A stretch of 64,000 nucleotides of DNA from Alphaproteobacteria bacterium (GCA_018971835.1 JAGWZW010000001.1:1-64000); one strand, 5' to 3'. Numbered from the stretch's first letter, positions 7,581-17,353 are shown. The notes: generated from the letters alone by a model not told the origin. Numbers and translations are program-made.

Positions 7581-7768
7581 TTTTATTAAGAAGATTCCAT
7601 GAAGCGGGGATTTCCTGAGAATCTCCGTCAGGTGAATATTATTTAATATTATATACAGAATTGAGTAATGACTGGCGCGTAGAGCTGGGCGCCAGACGGC
7701 CGCTGCCGAGATGGGGGGCAGGCGCGCAGCCAGTGCGACATCCTGTGCGATACGGAGGAGTACCGATC
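7581..7768. promoter_or_regulatory. degP upstream region with AT-rich palindrome
   Basis: This 188-base gap is AT-rich in its left half, unlike its surroundings. It holds a perfect inverted repeat AATATTA-TT-TAATATT (7635-7650) and a TATATA stretch just after it, which could form an operator over a promoter. A small CCTGA/TCAGG hairpin (7614-7632) follows ccmH. A clear ribosome binding site (GGAGGAG, 7755-7760) precedes the degP ATG. The regulator is not identified; the OmpR-type regulator encoded downstream is one candidate. Confidence 0.4.
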
Positions 7769-9310
7769 ATGACCGAGCATCCCGACACGCCCCGAACCAT
7801 GAAAAGCCGCCTGTTGGCCGCGGCCGCGGCTGGCGCCATCATCATGGTAGGCTTGGGTGCCTTTGCGCTGCTGCCTCATCCGGGCGCCGAACCGGCCGGC
7901 CCGGCCCCGGCGGTCACCCAGGTGGCCGACCGTCAGGCCACGCCGCCCCGGATGGTCGAAAGCGGCGCGCCCTTCAGCTTCGCCGACCTGGTGGAGCGCG
8001 TGGCCCCCGCCGTGGTCACGGTGACGGTCGAGGAGAAACCGCAGACCCCGCAGATGACCGATCAGGACGTGCCCGCGCCGTTCCGTGACTTCTTCCACCA
8101 GTTCGGCATGCCTCAGATGCAGGTGCCGCGCCATGCCGTGGCGATGGGCTCCGGCTTCATCATCGACAAGTCCGGCTACATCGTCACCAACAACCATGTG
8201 GTGACGGACGCGACCAAGATCACCATCAAGCTGAAGGACGGCCGCCAGTACACCGCCAGGCTGATCGGCACGGACCCCGCAACCGATATAGCGCTCTTGA
8301 AGATCGACGCGGACAAGCCGCTGCCGACGGTCGAGTTCGCCAACGACCGCAACGTCCGCGTCGGGGACTGGGTGATCGCGGTGGGCAATCCCTTCGGTCT
8401 TTCCAACACGGTGACGGCCGGCATCGTCTCCTCCATCGGCCGCAATGTCGGAAACGGTGCGTATACGGACTACCTTCAGATCGACGCGCCGATCAACCGC
8501 GGCAATTCCGGCGGCCCCACCTTCGACATCGAGGGCAAGGTCATCGGCATGAACACCATGATCTATTCGCCCTCCGGCGGCAGCGTCGGCATCGGCTTCG
8601 CCATCCCGTCCTCGACCATTCATGACGTGGTGGCGCAGCTCAAGGCGCACGGCAAGGTGACGCGCGGCTGGCTTGGCGTCGAAATCCAGGATCTGACACC
8701 GGAAATGGCTTCCAGCCTGGGCAACAAGAACATGAAGGGCGCCATCGTCGCCAAGGTCGTGCCGGACAGCCCGGCCTCGAAGGCGGGCTTCCAGCAGGGC
8801 GATATCGTGGTTGCGGTCAACGGCCAGCCGGTGAGCGATTCACGCGATCTCACGCGCCGCGTGGCGACGCTGCCGACGAACGCGAATGCGGGCTTTTCCA
8901 TTGTGCGCGACGGCAAGGCGCAGATGCTGAGCGCCAGGATCGCGCTGCGCACGTCGCAGGATGTGGCCTCGGCCGGCAGTGCCACGCCCGGCGCCGGCAA
9001 CAACGCCACCGGCGAGGCGATGGGCTTGGGGTTGTCGGCCATCACGCCCGACCTGCGCCACACCTATAACCTCGACAACAACGTCAACGGCGTGGTCATC
9101 ACCAAGGTCAACCCGGACAGCGACGCCGCCGACAAGGGCGTTCAGCCTGGCGACGTGGTGATGAGCGTGGGCAACCAGGCCGTGCGCTCGCCGGCCGACA
9201 TCCAGCGCCGCATCGCCCAGGCCAAGTCCGAAGGCCGTGACAGTGTGCTCGTGCTGCTGAACAGCCAGGAGGGCGAACGCTTCGTGGCGCTGAAAGTGGG
9301 GAAATCGTGA
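7769..9310 (+). CDS. degP: DegP/HtrA-family (Do-type) periplasmic serine protease
   Basis: A 513-residue envelope protease/chaperone. The N-terminal hydrophobic segment (about residues 12-34) is a signal or anchor. The trypsin-like domain has the triad H143 (TNNHVV), D173 (ATDIALLK) and S247 (GNSGGP). Two PDZ domains follow (about 285-385 and 415-510). It degrades or refolds misfolded envelope proteins. The ATG at 7769 is chosen because GGAGGAG lies just upstream; the longer track ORF begins in the AT-rich leader. The stop overlaps the response-regulator start, so protease and two-component pair are coupled, suggesting an envelope-stress circuit. Confidence 0.93.
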   Translation: MTEHPDTPRTMKSRLLAAAAAGAIIMVGLGAFALLPHPGAEPAGPAPAVTQVADRQATPPRMVESGAPFSFADLVERVAPAVVTVTVEEKPQTPQMTDQDVPAPFRDFFHQFGMPQMQVPRHAVAMGSGFIIDKSGYIVTNNHVVTDATKITIKLKDGRQYTARLIGTDPATDIALLKIDADKPLPTVEFANDRNVRVGDWVIAVGNPFGLSNTVTAGIVSSIGRNVGNGAYTDYLQIDAPINRGNSGGPTFDIEGKVIGMNTMIYSPSGGSVGIGFAIPSSTIHDVVAQLKAHGKVTRGWLGVEIQDLTPEMASSLGNKNMKGAIVAKVVPDSPASKAGFQQGDIVVAVNGQPVSDSRDLTRRVATLPTNANAGFSIVRDGKAQMLSARIALRTSQDVASAGSATPGAGNNATGEAMGLGLSAITPDLRHTYNLDNNVNGVVITKVNPDSDAADKGVQPGDVVMSVGNQAVRSPADIQRRIAQAKSEGRDSVLVLLNSQEGERFVALKVGKS

Positions 9311-9987
9311 TGCGGATACTCGTCGTCGAAGACGATCTGGAAGCGCAACGCTATCTGGTTAATGGGCTCAAGGAAGCCGGCCACATCGTGGATGATGCGG
9401 CCGACGGCGAGGATGGGCTGACGCTGGCCCTCTCGCGCGCCTACGACGTGGCGATCATCGACCGCATGCTGCCCAAGATGGACGGCCTGCGGCTGGTCGA
9501 GGATCTGCGCGAACACGGCAACACTACGCCGGTGCTGTTCCTGTCCGCCCTCTCTGAGGTGGACGATCGCGTCAAGGGCCTGAAGGCCGGCGGCGACGAT
9601 TATCTCGCCAAGCCCTATGCCTTCGTGGAGCTGATGGCGCGGCTCGATGCGCTGATGCGCCGGCGCCAGCCCTCGGCGGTGAAGACGCGGCTCGTGGTCG
9701 GCGATCTCGAACTGGACCTCCTCACGCGAACCGCCACGCGTGGCGATGTGATAATCGACCTGCAGCCGCGCGAATTCCGCCTGCTCGAATACCTGATGCG
9801 CCACGCCGGCCAGGTGGTGACGCGCACCATGCTGCTCGAAAGCGTGTGGGAATACCATTTCGATCCGCAGACCAACGTGATCGACGTGCATATCTCGCGC
9901 CTGCGCGCCAAGATCGACAAGGGCTTCGACATGCCGCTGCTGCACACCGTTCGCGGCGCCGGCTACATGATCCGGGCGCGCGCATAG
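9310..9987 (+). CDS. OmpR-family response regulator
   Basis: A 225-residue two-domain regulator. The receiver domain (about 1-118) has the acidic pair ED at 7-8, phospho-acceptor D51 (AIIDRMLP) and K101 (LAKPYAF). The C-terminal winged-helix DNA-binding domain (about 130-222) has the typical LQPREFRLLEYLM and VIDVHISRLRAKID segments. GTG at 9307 or ATG at 9310 could start it; the ATG gives the usual MRILVVEDD. It is coupled to degP upstream and lies four bases before its kinase. Confidence 0.93.
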   Translation: MRILVVEDDLEAQRYLVNGLKEAGHIVDDAADGEDGLTLALSRAYDVAIIDRMLPKMDGLRLVEDLREHGNTTPVLFLSALSEVDDRVKGLKAGGDDYLAKPYAFVELMARLDALMRRRQPSAVKTRLVVGDLELDLLTRTATRGDVIIDLQPREFRLLEYLMRHAGQVVTRTMLLESVWEYHFDPQTNVIDVHISRLRAKIDKGFDMPLLHTVRGAGYMIRARA

Positions 9988-9990
9988 CCT

Positions 9991-11406
9991 ATGGTCAGAC
10001 CGGCGCGCATCGGTTCGTGGGCGGTGCCGCTGCGCACCGTCGCGTTCCGATTCGTGCTGGTTTACGTCGTGGTCTTTGCGCTGTCGTCCGCGGCGATCGT
10101 CGGCTTCACCTACTGGAACACCAAGCGCGCGCTCGACGCCGGCACCGACCAGATCATCCAGGCGGAGATCACCGGCCTGTCCGAGCAGTATCAGCGTTTC
10201 GGCCTGGCCGGGCTGACGGACGCGGTCATCAGCCGCTCGGGCCACGGCGGGCAAAGCCTTTATCTGCTGACCGACAGCCTGAAGCGACCCATCGCCGGCA
10301 ATCTCGACCGCTGGCCGGACATCAAGGCGCGCGACGGCGACTTCATCGAGTTCGATTACCTGTTCGGTTCGGGCGCCAAGCAGGAGCGCCGCCGCGCCCG
10401 CGGCCGCGTCTTTCTGCTGACTGGCGGTTTCCATCTGCTGGCGGCGCGCGACGTGCATGAGCGTTACCAGTCCGAGCAGCTCTTCACCACCACGCTGCCC
10501 TGGAGCGTCGGGCTGCTGCTGATCCTGGGGCTGGTCGGCGGCGTGCTGATGAGCCGCAATCTGCTCAGCCGCCTCGATTCCATCAACCGCACCAGCCTGG
10601 AGATCATGGCGGGCGACCTGTCGCGCCGCGTGCCGGTGAGCGCCGCGCATGACGAGTACGATACGCTGGCGACCAATCTCAACTCCATGCTCGACCGCAT
10701 CGCGCAGTTGATGAACGGGTTGCGCGAGGTCACTGATTCGGTGGCGCACGATCTGCGCTCGCCGCTCAACCGGCTGCGCAACCGGCTCGAAGGCATCTCG
10801 ATGCGCCTCGATCCTGAAACCGACGAAGGCATGGAGATCGAAGCCGCGGTGGCGGAAACCGACGGGCTGATCGGAACCTTCAATGCGCTGCTGCTGATCG
10901 CCGAGGCCGAGGCCGGCGTGGCGCGCGAGGCCATGACGCTGGTGGATCTTTCCAGCGTGGTCGAAGGCGTGGCGGAACTCTATGGGCCGGTAGCCGAGGA
11001 GAAATCCATCGCCCTCGAGGTTTCAGTCTCCGAAGTGGTGCAGATCGAGGCCAACCGCACGCTGATCTCCCAGGCTCTGGCCAATCTGGTGGACAACGCC
11101 ATCAAATACACTCCGCCCGGCGGCCGCATCCGCATCGTGCTGCGTGAAGATCCGCGCGGGGTGCTGCTGGCGGTGGAGGATACCGGTCCCGGTATACCCG
11201 ATGCCGACCGCAAGCATGTGCTGGAGCGCTTCGTGCGCCTGGAGTCGAGCCGCAATTCGCCGGGCACGGGCCTTGGCCTGTCGCTGGTGGCGGCGGTGGT
11301 GCGCCTGCATGACGCCGTGCTCGAACTTTCGGACAACGCGCCGGGCCTGAAGGCCACGCTGATCTTCCCGCGCGGTTTCCGCCGTGCATCGCGGACCAAG
11401 GGCTGA
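9991..11406 (+). CDS. Sensor histidine kinase
   Basis: A 471-residue membrane kinase, partner of the preceding regulator. Two transmembrane helices (about residues 21-42 and 171-192) flank a periplasmic sensor of roughly 125 residues. A HAMP domain follows, then the phosphorylated histidine H253 (VAHDLRSPLNRL). The ATPase domain has N-box LVDNAIKY, G1 DTGPGIP and G2 GTGLGLS. The signal is unknown; coupling to degP suggests an envelope cue. An MVRP start at 9991 gives a short cytoplasmic N-terminus, as expected. Confidence 0.92.
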   Translation: MVRPARIGSWAVPLRTVAFRFVLVYVVVFALSSAAIVGFTYWNTKRALDAGTDQIIQAEITGLSEQYQRFGLAGLTDAVISRSGHGGQSLYLLTDSLKRPIAGNLDRWPDIKARDGDFIEFDYLFGSGAKQERRRARGRVFLLTGGFHLLAARDVHERYQSEQLFTTTLPWSVGLLLILGLVGGVLMSRNLLSRLDSINRTSLEIMAGDLSRRVPVSAAHDEYDTLATNLNSMLDRIAQLMNGLREVTDSVAHDLRSPLNRLRNRLEGISMRLDPETDEGMEIEAAVAETDGLIGTFNALLLIAEAEAGVAREAMTLVDLSSVVEGVAELYGPVAEEKSIALEVSVSEVVQIEANRTLISQALANLVDNAIKYTPPGGRIRIVLREDPRGVLLAVEDTGPGIPDADRKHVLERFVRLESSRNSPGTGLGLSLVAAVVRLHDAVLELSDNAPGLKATLIFPRGFRRASRTKG

Positions 11407-11442
11407 GTATCGTTTCCGTTCGTCCGCCGCTAGGATGCCGGC

Positions 11443-14331
11443 ATGACTGATGCTTTTGCCGCACACGGGAAGCTGCCGGCGCCGTTCGATCCGGCGCGGG
11501 CAGAGCGGGCGCTGGCCGAGCTGGACTTCGCGCTGCCGCCGGCTGCGCGCGCGGTGTTCGCGGCCGCCTTCGGCAACAGCCCCTACCTGGCGCGGGCCGC
11601 GGCGCGCGAGCCGGACTTCCTGCGCGAACTCGCTGGCCTTGGCCCGGAGAAGCTGCTGGTACGGATCGCGGCCGAAGCCCGCACCGCTGCCTCGGCTGAG
11701 ACGCTGTCCGCCGCGATGAGCCTCTTGCGCATCGCCAAGCGTCGCGCCGCGCTCGCCATCGCGCTGGCCGATATCGCCGGGCTGTGGCCGCTGGAAAAGG
11801 TGACGCGCGCACTGTGCGAATTCGCCGATGCGGCGGTTTCGGGCGCGCTGCGCTTCCTGCTGCGCGAGGCGGCGATGCGCGCGGGGCTTGATGCCCGCGA
11901 CCCGGCCGTGCTCGAAGCCACCACCGGCCTGACCGTTTTGGCTATGGGCAAGTACGGCGCCCACGAGTTGAACTATTCCAGCGATATCGACCTCATCGCG
12001 TTCTACGACGCGGAAGTCTTTCCCTTCCGCGCCAAGGCCGATGCGCGCGTGGCCGCCGTGGAGCTGGTCAAGGGGCTGGTGAAGCTATTGGCCGAGATCA
12101 CGGTGGACGGTTACGTCTTCCGCGTCGACCTGCGTTTGCGCCCCGATGCGGGGGCGACGCAGGTGGCCATCTCCACCGAAGCGGCCGAGCTTTATTACGA
12201 AGGCATGGGGCAGAACTGGGAACGTGCCGCCATGATCAAGGCGCGGCCCTGCGCGGGCGATCCCGAAACGGGCGCGGATTTCCTCAGGGCTATCGAGCCG
12301 TTCATCTGGCGGCGCAATCTCGATTTCGCCGCCATCGAGGATATTCATTCCATCAAGCGGCAGATTCACGCCCATGAGGGCCACGGCACCATCGCGGTGG
12401 CCGGGCACAACATCAAGCTCGGCCGCGGCGGCATTCGTGAGATCGAGTTCTTCGCCCAGACCCAGCAATTGATTCTCGGCGGGCGCGATTCCAGCTTGCG
12501 TCCGCGCGGCACGCTGGCTGCCATCGAGGCCTTGCGCGCGCGCGGGCTGGTGTCGGATCAAGCCGCCGCCGATCTGACCGAGGCCTATCGCTTTCTGCGT
12601 ACTCTGGAACACCGCCTGCAGATGATCGAGGATCAGCAGACCCATTCGGTGCCGAAGGATGCGGAAGGTCTGGCGCATATCGCCTGCTTCATGGGCTTTG
12701 CCGGCGTCGAGGAATTCGCCGCCGCGCTGCGCGCTCGCCTCGAAACGGTGCAGGGTCATTATGCGCGCCTGTTCGAGCGCGCGGCCCCTCTGGCGGTGAG
12801 CGAGGGCAGCCTGGTCTTCACCGGCGTGGAGGACGATCCCGATACGCTCGAAACCCTGGCCAATATGGGCTTCAAGGATGCGCGTCACGTGGCGGGCGCC
12901 ATCCGCGCCTGGCATCACGGCCGCATCCGTGCCACCCGCAGCGAGCGGGCGCGCGAACTCTTGACCATGCTGATGCCAGCGCTTCTGAAGGCGCTGGCCG
13001 CCAGCGCCGATCCCGATGCCGCCTTTCTGCAGTTCGACCGCTTCGTCACGCGCTTGCCCGCGGGCGTACAGCCCTTTTCGCTGTTCCTCGCCAATCCGTC
13101 GTTGTTGCATCTGGTGGCATCGGTGTGCGGTTCTGCGCCCAGGCTCGCCGAATATCTCGGGCGCACGCCCGCGGTGCTCGATGCGCTGCTCGATCCGGGC
13201 TATCTGGGCGAGCTGCCGCAGCGGGCGCGGCTGGAGCGCGATCTGGGCGTGGCGCTGGGCGACGCGGGCAGCTACGAGGGCGCGCTCGATGCCGCCCGCC
13301 GCTTCGCGCGCGAACAGATCTTCCGCGTCGGCGTGCAGATCATCGAAGGTCATGCCCAGGCCGATGAAGCCGGCCCGGCGCTCGCCAATGTCGCCGAGGC
13401 GGTGATCTCCGGCCTCTTGCCGGTGGTGGAGAACGAGTTGTCGTCAAGCGCGGGGCGCATCGAAGGCGGCGCCTTCGCGGTGGTGGCGATGGGCAAGCTC
13501 GGCGGGCGCGAAATGACGGCGCGCTCCGACCTCGATCTCATCTTCGTTTACGACGCGCCGGCGGAAACCGAATCCTCCGATGGGCCGCGTCCGCTGGCCG
13601 TGAGTGCCTATTACGCGCGGCTGGCACAGCGGTTCCTCGTCGCGCTCACGGCGCAGACCGCCGAAGGCGAACTCTACGAGGTGGACATGCGCCTTCGCCC
13701 CACCGGCAACAAGGGGCCGGTGGCGGTGAGCCTTAAATCCTTCGCGCGCTATCACGCGCAGGAAGCCTGGACCTGGGAGCGTTTGGCGCTGACGCGCGCG
13801 CGCGTGATCGCCGGGCCGCGGGCGCTGCTCACAAAGGTGGAAGAGGTGATCCGCCAGACGCTCACGGCCGCGGGCGACGAGGCCAAACTCTTCGCCGATG
13901 CGCGGCAGATGCGCGAGAAGCTGGCCGCGCAGTTCCCCGGCAAGAACGCCTGGGACTTGAAGTTCGCGCCCGGCGGCCTGGTCGATCTCGAATTCGTGGC
14001 GCAGACGCTGCAGCTGATGGCGGCGCCTGCGCATCCCGAAGTGCTCAGTACCAATACCGTGGCGGCGTTCGAGGCTTTGGAAATGGCCGGTGTGCTCTCG
14101 CCCGAAGAGGCGCAGGTTCTGCTCTCTGCCGCGCGGCTCGAAAACGCGCTGATGCAGGTGTTGCGCATCGCGGTGGAAGGAACGCTCGACCCCGAAGCGG
14201 CAACGCCGGGCCTCAGGGCGCTGCTTGCCCGCGCGGGCGGCACGCGCGACTTCGACGAATTGCAGGCGCGTCTGGCCGGCGCGCAATCCGCCGTGCGCGC
14301 GCTGTATGCGAAATTGATGCGCAGCGCTTGA
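11443..14331 (+). CDS. glnE: Bifunctional glutamine synthetase adenylyltransferase/adenylyl-removing enzyme
   Basis: A 962-residue enzyme that adenylylates and deadenylylates glutamine synthetase in response to PII proteins. It has two nucleotidyltransferase domains. The N-terminal one, with SSDIDLI near residue 180, is the de-adenylylating domain in the family; the C-terminal one, with ARSDLDLIFVYD near 693-704, is the adenylylating domain. A GlnD/PII-uridylyltransferase-like helical domain follows each. The length is normal for alphaproteobacteria. It lies 36 bases after the histidine kinase and ends four bases before the convergent flavoprotein gene. Confidence 0.96.
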   Translation: MTDAFAAHGKLPAPFDPARAERALAELDFALPPAARAVFAAAFGNSPYLARAAAREPDFLRELAGLGPEKLLVRIAAEARTAASAETLSAAMSLLRIAKRRAALAIALADIAGLWPLEKVTRALCEFADAAVSGALRFLLREAAMRAGLDARDPAVLEATTGLTVLAMGKYGAHELNYSSDIDLIAFYDAEVFPFRAKADARVAAVELVKGLVKLLAEITVDGYVFRVDLRLRPDAGATQVAISTEAAELYYEGMGQNWERAAMIKARPCAGDPETGADFLRAIEPFIWRRNLDFAAIEDIHSIKRQIHAHEGHGTIAVAGHNIKLGRGGIREIEFFAQTQQLILGGRDSSLRPRGTLAAIEALRARGLVSDQAAADLTEAYRFLRTLEHRLQMIEDQQTHSVPKDAEGLAHIACFMGFAGVEEFAAALRARLETVQGHYARLFERAAPLAVSEGSLVFTGVEDDPDTLETLANMGFKDARHVAGAIRAWHHGRIRATRSERARELLTMLMPALLKALAASADPDAAFLQFDRFVTRLPAGVQPFSLFLANPSLLHLVASVCGSAPRLAEYLGRTPAVLDALLDPGYLGELPQRARLERDLGVALGDAGSYEGALDAARRFAREQIFRVGVQIIEGHAQADEAGPALANVAEAVISGLLPVVENELSSSAGRIEGGAFAVVAMGKLGGREMTARSDLDLIFVYDAPAETESSDGPRPLAVSAYYARLAQRFLVALTAQTAEGELYEVDMRLRPTGNKGPVAVSLKSFARYHAQEAWTWERLALTRARVIAGPRALLTKVEEVIRQTLTAAGDEAKLFADARQMREKLAAQFPGKNAWDLKFAPGGLVDLEFVAQTLQLMAAPAHPEVLSTNTVAAFEALEMAGVLSPEEAQVLLSAARLENALMQVLRIAVEGTLDPEAATPGLRALLARAGGTRDFDELQARLAGAQSAVRALYAKLMRSA

Positions 14332-14334
14332 ACG

Positions 14335-15399
14335 CTACAGCCGCGCCAGGATCTTGTCGGCGGCGCGCTGCGAAATGGACGGCGAGGTCTGGATGCCGTA
14401 ACCGCCCTGGCCGATCAGCCAGAAGAAGCCCTCCGCCTGATCGTCGAATTCGAAATGGGGCGTGCGGTCCGGCGTGAAGCTGCGAAGCCCCGCCCAGCGC
14501 CGGCGAATGCGGTGAACGGTGAGCGTGGTGGCTTCTTCGAGGCGCGCGGCGATGGTGGCCACGTCGATCTCCTCGGGCTGGGCGTCGCAGGGCTCGCTCG
14601 GCGTTTCGTCCAGCGGCGAGGCCAGGATCAGCCCGGCATCGGGCTTGAAGTAGAAGTCGTCGCCGATGTGGTTGACCAGCGGCCAGCTGGAAATCTCCAG
14701 TTCCGGTGGCGGCTCGATCATCACGGCCGTGCGGCGCAAGGGTTGCAGCCCGTAATCGCCCAGCCCGGCCAGGATGCCGATATGCCCGCCCCAGGCGCCC
14801 GCAGCGTTGACCACTATAGGTGCCTCGTAGCCTCCGTCGTTCGTCTCGACGGTCCAGACACCGGACTTCCGCTGAAGGCCGCGAACCTCGCGATAGGTGC
14901 GGATGTCTGCTCCGTTCTTGAGCGCCATGCGGCGGAAGCCGTCAAACAGCCGGTGCACGTCGATATCGGTGGAGGCCGGCTCGACGGCGAAGCCGGTGAA
15001 CACGCCTTCACGGAGCACGGGCACCAAAGCGTGCGCCTTCGCCGGCGTCATGGGCTCGGCATGGCCGGGGTTTTCGCGCAGGAAGGTGTTGAGCCTTTCC
15101 GTGTCCCCGGGCCGGGCCACGAACAGCGTCGGCCGCGGGCTCACCAGCGGCCCGTCGGCAAAGCCGGCCGGAGGGTTAAGAAAGAAGTCGCGGCCTTCGC
15201 GCGTCCACAGGCGTACCTGCGCGTTGCCGTAGGTTTCGCTGAAAATGGCGGCAGAGCGGCCGGTGGTGTGCATGGCGAGCATTTCCTCACGCTCCAGCAG
15301 GACCGTCCGCGCCCGGCCGGATTGCCGGCTCGCCAGCCGTGCCGCCAGCGAAACCCCGGCGATCCCGCCGCCGATGATGAGGATATCTGCCGCTGTCAT
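14335..15399 (-). CDS. FAD-dependent D-amino-acid dehydrogenase, D-arginine-dehydrogenase-like
   Basis: A 354-residue DAO-family flavoprotein. The dinucleotide motif IIGGGIAGVSLAARLAS opens the protein. The segments HTTGRSAAIFSETYG, PAGFADGPLVSPRP, RRWAGLRSFTPD and GQGGYGIQTSPS closely match what I remember of Pseudomonas D-arginine dehydrogenase (DauA), which deaminates D-amino acids to 2-oxo acids. No signal peptide, so cytoplasmic. No partner (such as a DauB-type enzyme or a D-amino-acid transporter) is adjacent. Substrate range is inferred from these motifs only. Confidence 0.8.
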   Translation of the reverse strand: MTAADILIIGGGIAGVSLAARLASRQSGRARTVLLEREEMLAMHTTGRSAAIFSETYGNAQVRLWTREGRDFFLNPPAGFADGPLVSPRPTLFVARPGDTERLNTFLRENPGHAEPMTPAKAHALVPVLREGVFTGFAVEPASTDIDVHRLFDGFRRMALKNGADIRTYREVRGLQRKSGVWTVETNDGGYEAPIVVNAAGAWGGHIGILAGLGDYGLQPLRRTAVMIEPPPELEISSWPLVNHIGDDFYFKPDAGLILASPLDETPSEPCDAQPEEIDVATIAARLEEATTLTVHRIRRRWAGLRSFTPDRTPHFEFDDQAEGFFWLIGQGGYGIQTSPSISQRAADKILARL

Positions 15400-15613
15400 G
15401 TCTGCCGCTGCTCTTGCAATCCGCCGCCGTGGCCACGATATGCCAACAAGGCACCTTGTCCCAACCTAAAGCCCGGGAGGCATTGCTGCGCAAGATTTTG
15501 CGCTGCGGCATCGGGTCCGGCGATTTTGCTATTTGGCGCGCGAGGGCTTAGACAGGCCGGGCCGGCGGGAGTGCTCCGTCGTTCGCGTGGCATCATATTG
15601 AGTTTGTTTGATA

Positions 15614-16234
15614 ATGGATGAACTCGTCCGGTCCGTCATGGATTTCGTCAGCCAGAATTCCGGCTGGGCCTTTCCGATTCTGTTCGTGGTTTCGTTCGGC
15701 GAATCCTTCGCCTTTGTGAGTTTCGCCTTTCCGGGCACCACGATCCTGCTGGCAGCGGGTGCGCTGGTACCGTCGGGCACGCTGCCGTTCTGGCCGGTGT
15801 TGCTGGGCGCGATCCTGGGGGCAGTGCTGGGCGATGCCATCTCGTTCTGGCTGGGGCGCCGCTTCGGCCATCTGCTCGACAACCGTTGGCCGTTTGTGCG
15901 CCATCCCGAAGTTTTGGCGCGGGGCTATGCCTTCTTCGACAAGCATGGCGGCAAGAGCATCTATATCGGCCGCTTCTTCGGCCCCTTGCGCGCGCTGGTG
16001 CCGCTGGTGGCCGGTGTCACGCGCATGTCCGTCAGCCGCTTCTGGCTGGCCAATGTCGTTTCGGCCTTCATCTGGGCACCGGCGCTGATGGTGCCCGGCG
16101 CGATGGCCGGTTATGCGGCGGGCCTTTTGGGCGCGCATCATGCCTGGAAGGTGGCGCTGGCGGTGGCCGGCGTGGTGGTACTCACGGCCGGCATCTGGCT
16201 GGCGCGCCGCGCCGGGCTGCTCGACAAGGCATGA
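15614..16234 (+). CDS. DedA-family inner-membrane protein
   Basis: A 206-residue DedA (SNARE-associated, VTT-domain) protein with about five hydrophobic segments. Family motifs are the acidic FGESFAFVSFAFPG, the glycine-rich GAILGAVLGDAISFWLGRR and GRFFGPLRALVPLVAGVTRM, whose arginines are functionally important in characterised members. DedA proteins are linked to lipid carrier recycling and membrane homeostasis. The ATG at 15614 is preferred to TTG at 15608 used in the track. It is divergent from the flavoprotein gene across about 214 bases and convergent with the DUF2914 gene. Confidence 0.88.
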   Translation: MDELVRSVMDFVSQNSGWAFPILFVVSFGESFAFVSFAFPGTTILLAAGALVPSGTLPFWPVLLGAILGAVLGDAISFWLGRRFGHLLDNRWPFVRHPEVLARGYAFFDKHGGKSIYIGRFFGPLRALVPLVAGVTRMSVSRFWLANVVSAFIWAPALMVPGAMAGYAAGLLGAHHAWKVALAVAGVVVLTAGIWLARRAGLLDKA

Positions 16235-16243
16235 CCTTCCGCC

Positions 16244-17353
16244 TCAGGGCGCGAGCGTGTGCAGGACCGGTGCCTCCGCAGCATCCACATGCTCGACGCG
16301 AAAACGGATGCGGCCGATCAGGTTGCCGCCTCGGGTTTCGATATCGACGCGCCAGTCGCCGTCCGCCGGGTCATGCTTGATGGTGTAGCCGCGATAGCCG
16401 CCATTGCGCCCGCCATTGACGGTGAAGCTGATGGTGCCGCGCGGCAGCCAGCGCCCGGACTTCTCCGAATACCATTCCCAGCGATGGCTGATGCGGGCCG
16501 AAAGCCTGATCGGCGCGAACACCGAACTGTAGGCATAGACCGCCTCGCCCGCCTTCAAATGAACGACCGGATCGCCGATCAGATTGCGGTACCAGTTCTG
16601 GCCTTCCGCGGTCGCGACATAGCTGTCTCCGACCTTTTTGACCGCGTGATAGACGCCGCTGTCGGCCAGCGCCAGCGGCAAGGGCGGCAGGATGTTGACG
16701 AAATAAAACAGGTTGATGAGAGCGAACACGGCCGCCGTCCCGCTCATGATCTTCAGCCGTGCCGGGGCGAAAGCCGCGGGTCCGATCGCCGCCAGCGCGT
16801 AAAGAAAGGCGACGAAGGCCAGAACCGCCAGCGCGCCGCTGAGCATGAACACCCAGGTGCCGATGGCGTGCACATAGATCGGCACCAGGAAGATCGCGTA
16901 CGAAAAGACGGCGAAAAACAGCAGGATGGTCGAGAACACGAGCTGGGCGACGTAGCGGCGCAGCACCTCGTTGCCGATGAAGATCGCCAACAGCAGCAGC
17001 AGGAAAGGCCACGAGGCCGCGATCACCGCGCTTCTCGAATAGAACACCAGCAGCCCGCTCCATACGCTGCCAAGCGCGAACTGGATGGCCATCGGAAAGA
17101 GGTTGCGCCAGCGGTAGAGCACGCCCGTTTCGCCAGCTGTTTCAGCCTGGTGCAGAAGACCGATCGCCGCGGCCGCCGCCGCGAGATAGGCAGCGATGAT
17201 GAGCTGGGTGGAGGGAATGTCCACCGGCCCCAGCAGCACGTTGTCGAAGCCGAAGCCGATCACCATCGAGGCGGCGGAAAGGTGGTGTTTGTAGCGTTCG
17301 AGGGCCGGGCGCAGTCCCCTGCCGGCCGCGTAGATCTGTGCGAACGGAGTCAT
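16244..17353 (-). CDS. DUF2914 domain membrane protein
   Basis: A 369-residue protein with roughly eight transmembrane segments in its first two thirds, followed by a soluble C-terminal DUF2914 domain (about residues 290-360). The domain is recognised by SHRWEWYSEKSGRW, the GGRNGGYRGYTIKHD segment and GDWRVDIETRGGNLIGR. The function of DUF2914 is not established. It ends ten bases from the convergent dedA, and both encode membrane proteins, but no common pathway can be claimed. Confidence 0.85.
   Translation of the reverse strand: MTPFAQIYAAGRGLRPALERYKHHLSAASMVIGFGFDNVLLGPVDIPSTQLIIAAYLAAAAAAIGLLHQAETAGETGVLYRWRNLFPMAIQFALGSVWSGLLVFYSRSAVIAASWPFLLLLLAIFIGNEVLRRYVAQLVFSTILLFFAVFSYAIFLVPIYVHAIGTWVFMLSGALAVLAFVAFLYALAAIGPAAFAPARLKIMSGTAAVFALINLFYFVNILPPLPLALADSGVYHAVKKVGDSYVATAEGQNWYRNLIGDPVVHLKAGEAVYAYSSVFAPIRLSARISHRWEWYSEKSGRWLPRGTISFTVNGGRNGGYRGYTIKHDPADGDWRVDIETRGGNLIGRIRFRVEHVDAAEAPVLHTLAP

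Noticed and set aside
12085-13353. 422-residue minus-strand ORF inside glnE
   Set aside because: No recognisable motif; lies wholly within a well-supported glnE.
15606-15622. TTGAT-AATG-GATGA before dedA as an FNR-like site
   Set aside because: Second half-site does not match, and the sequence runs into the dedA start.
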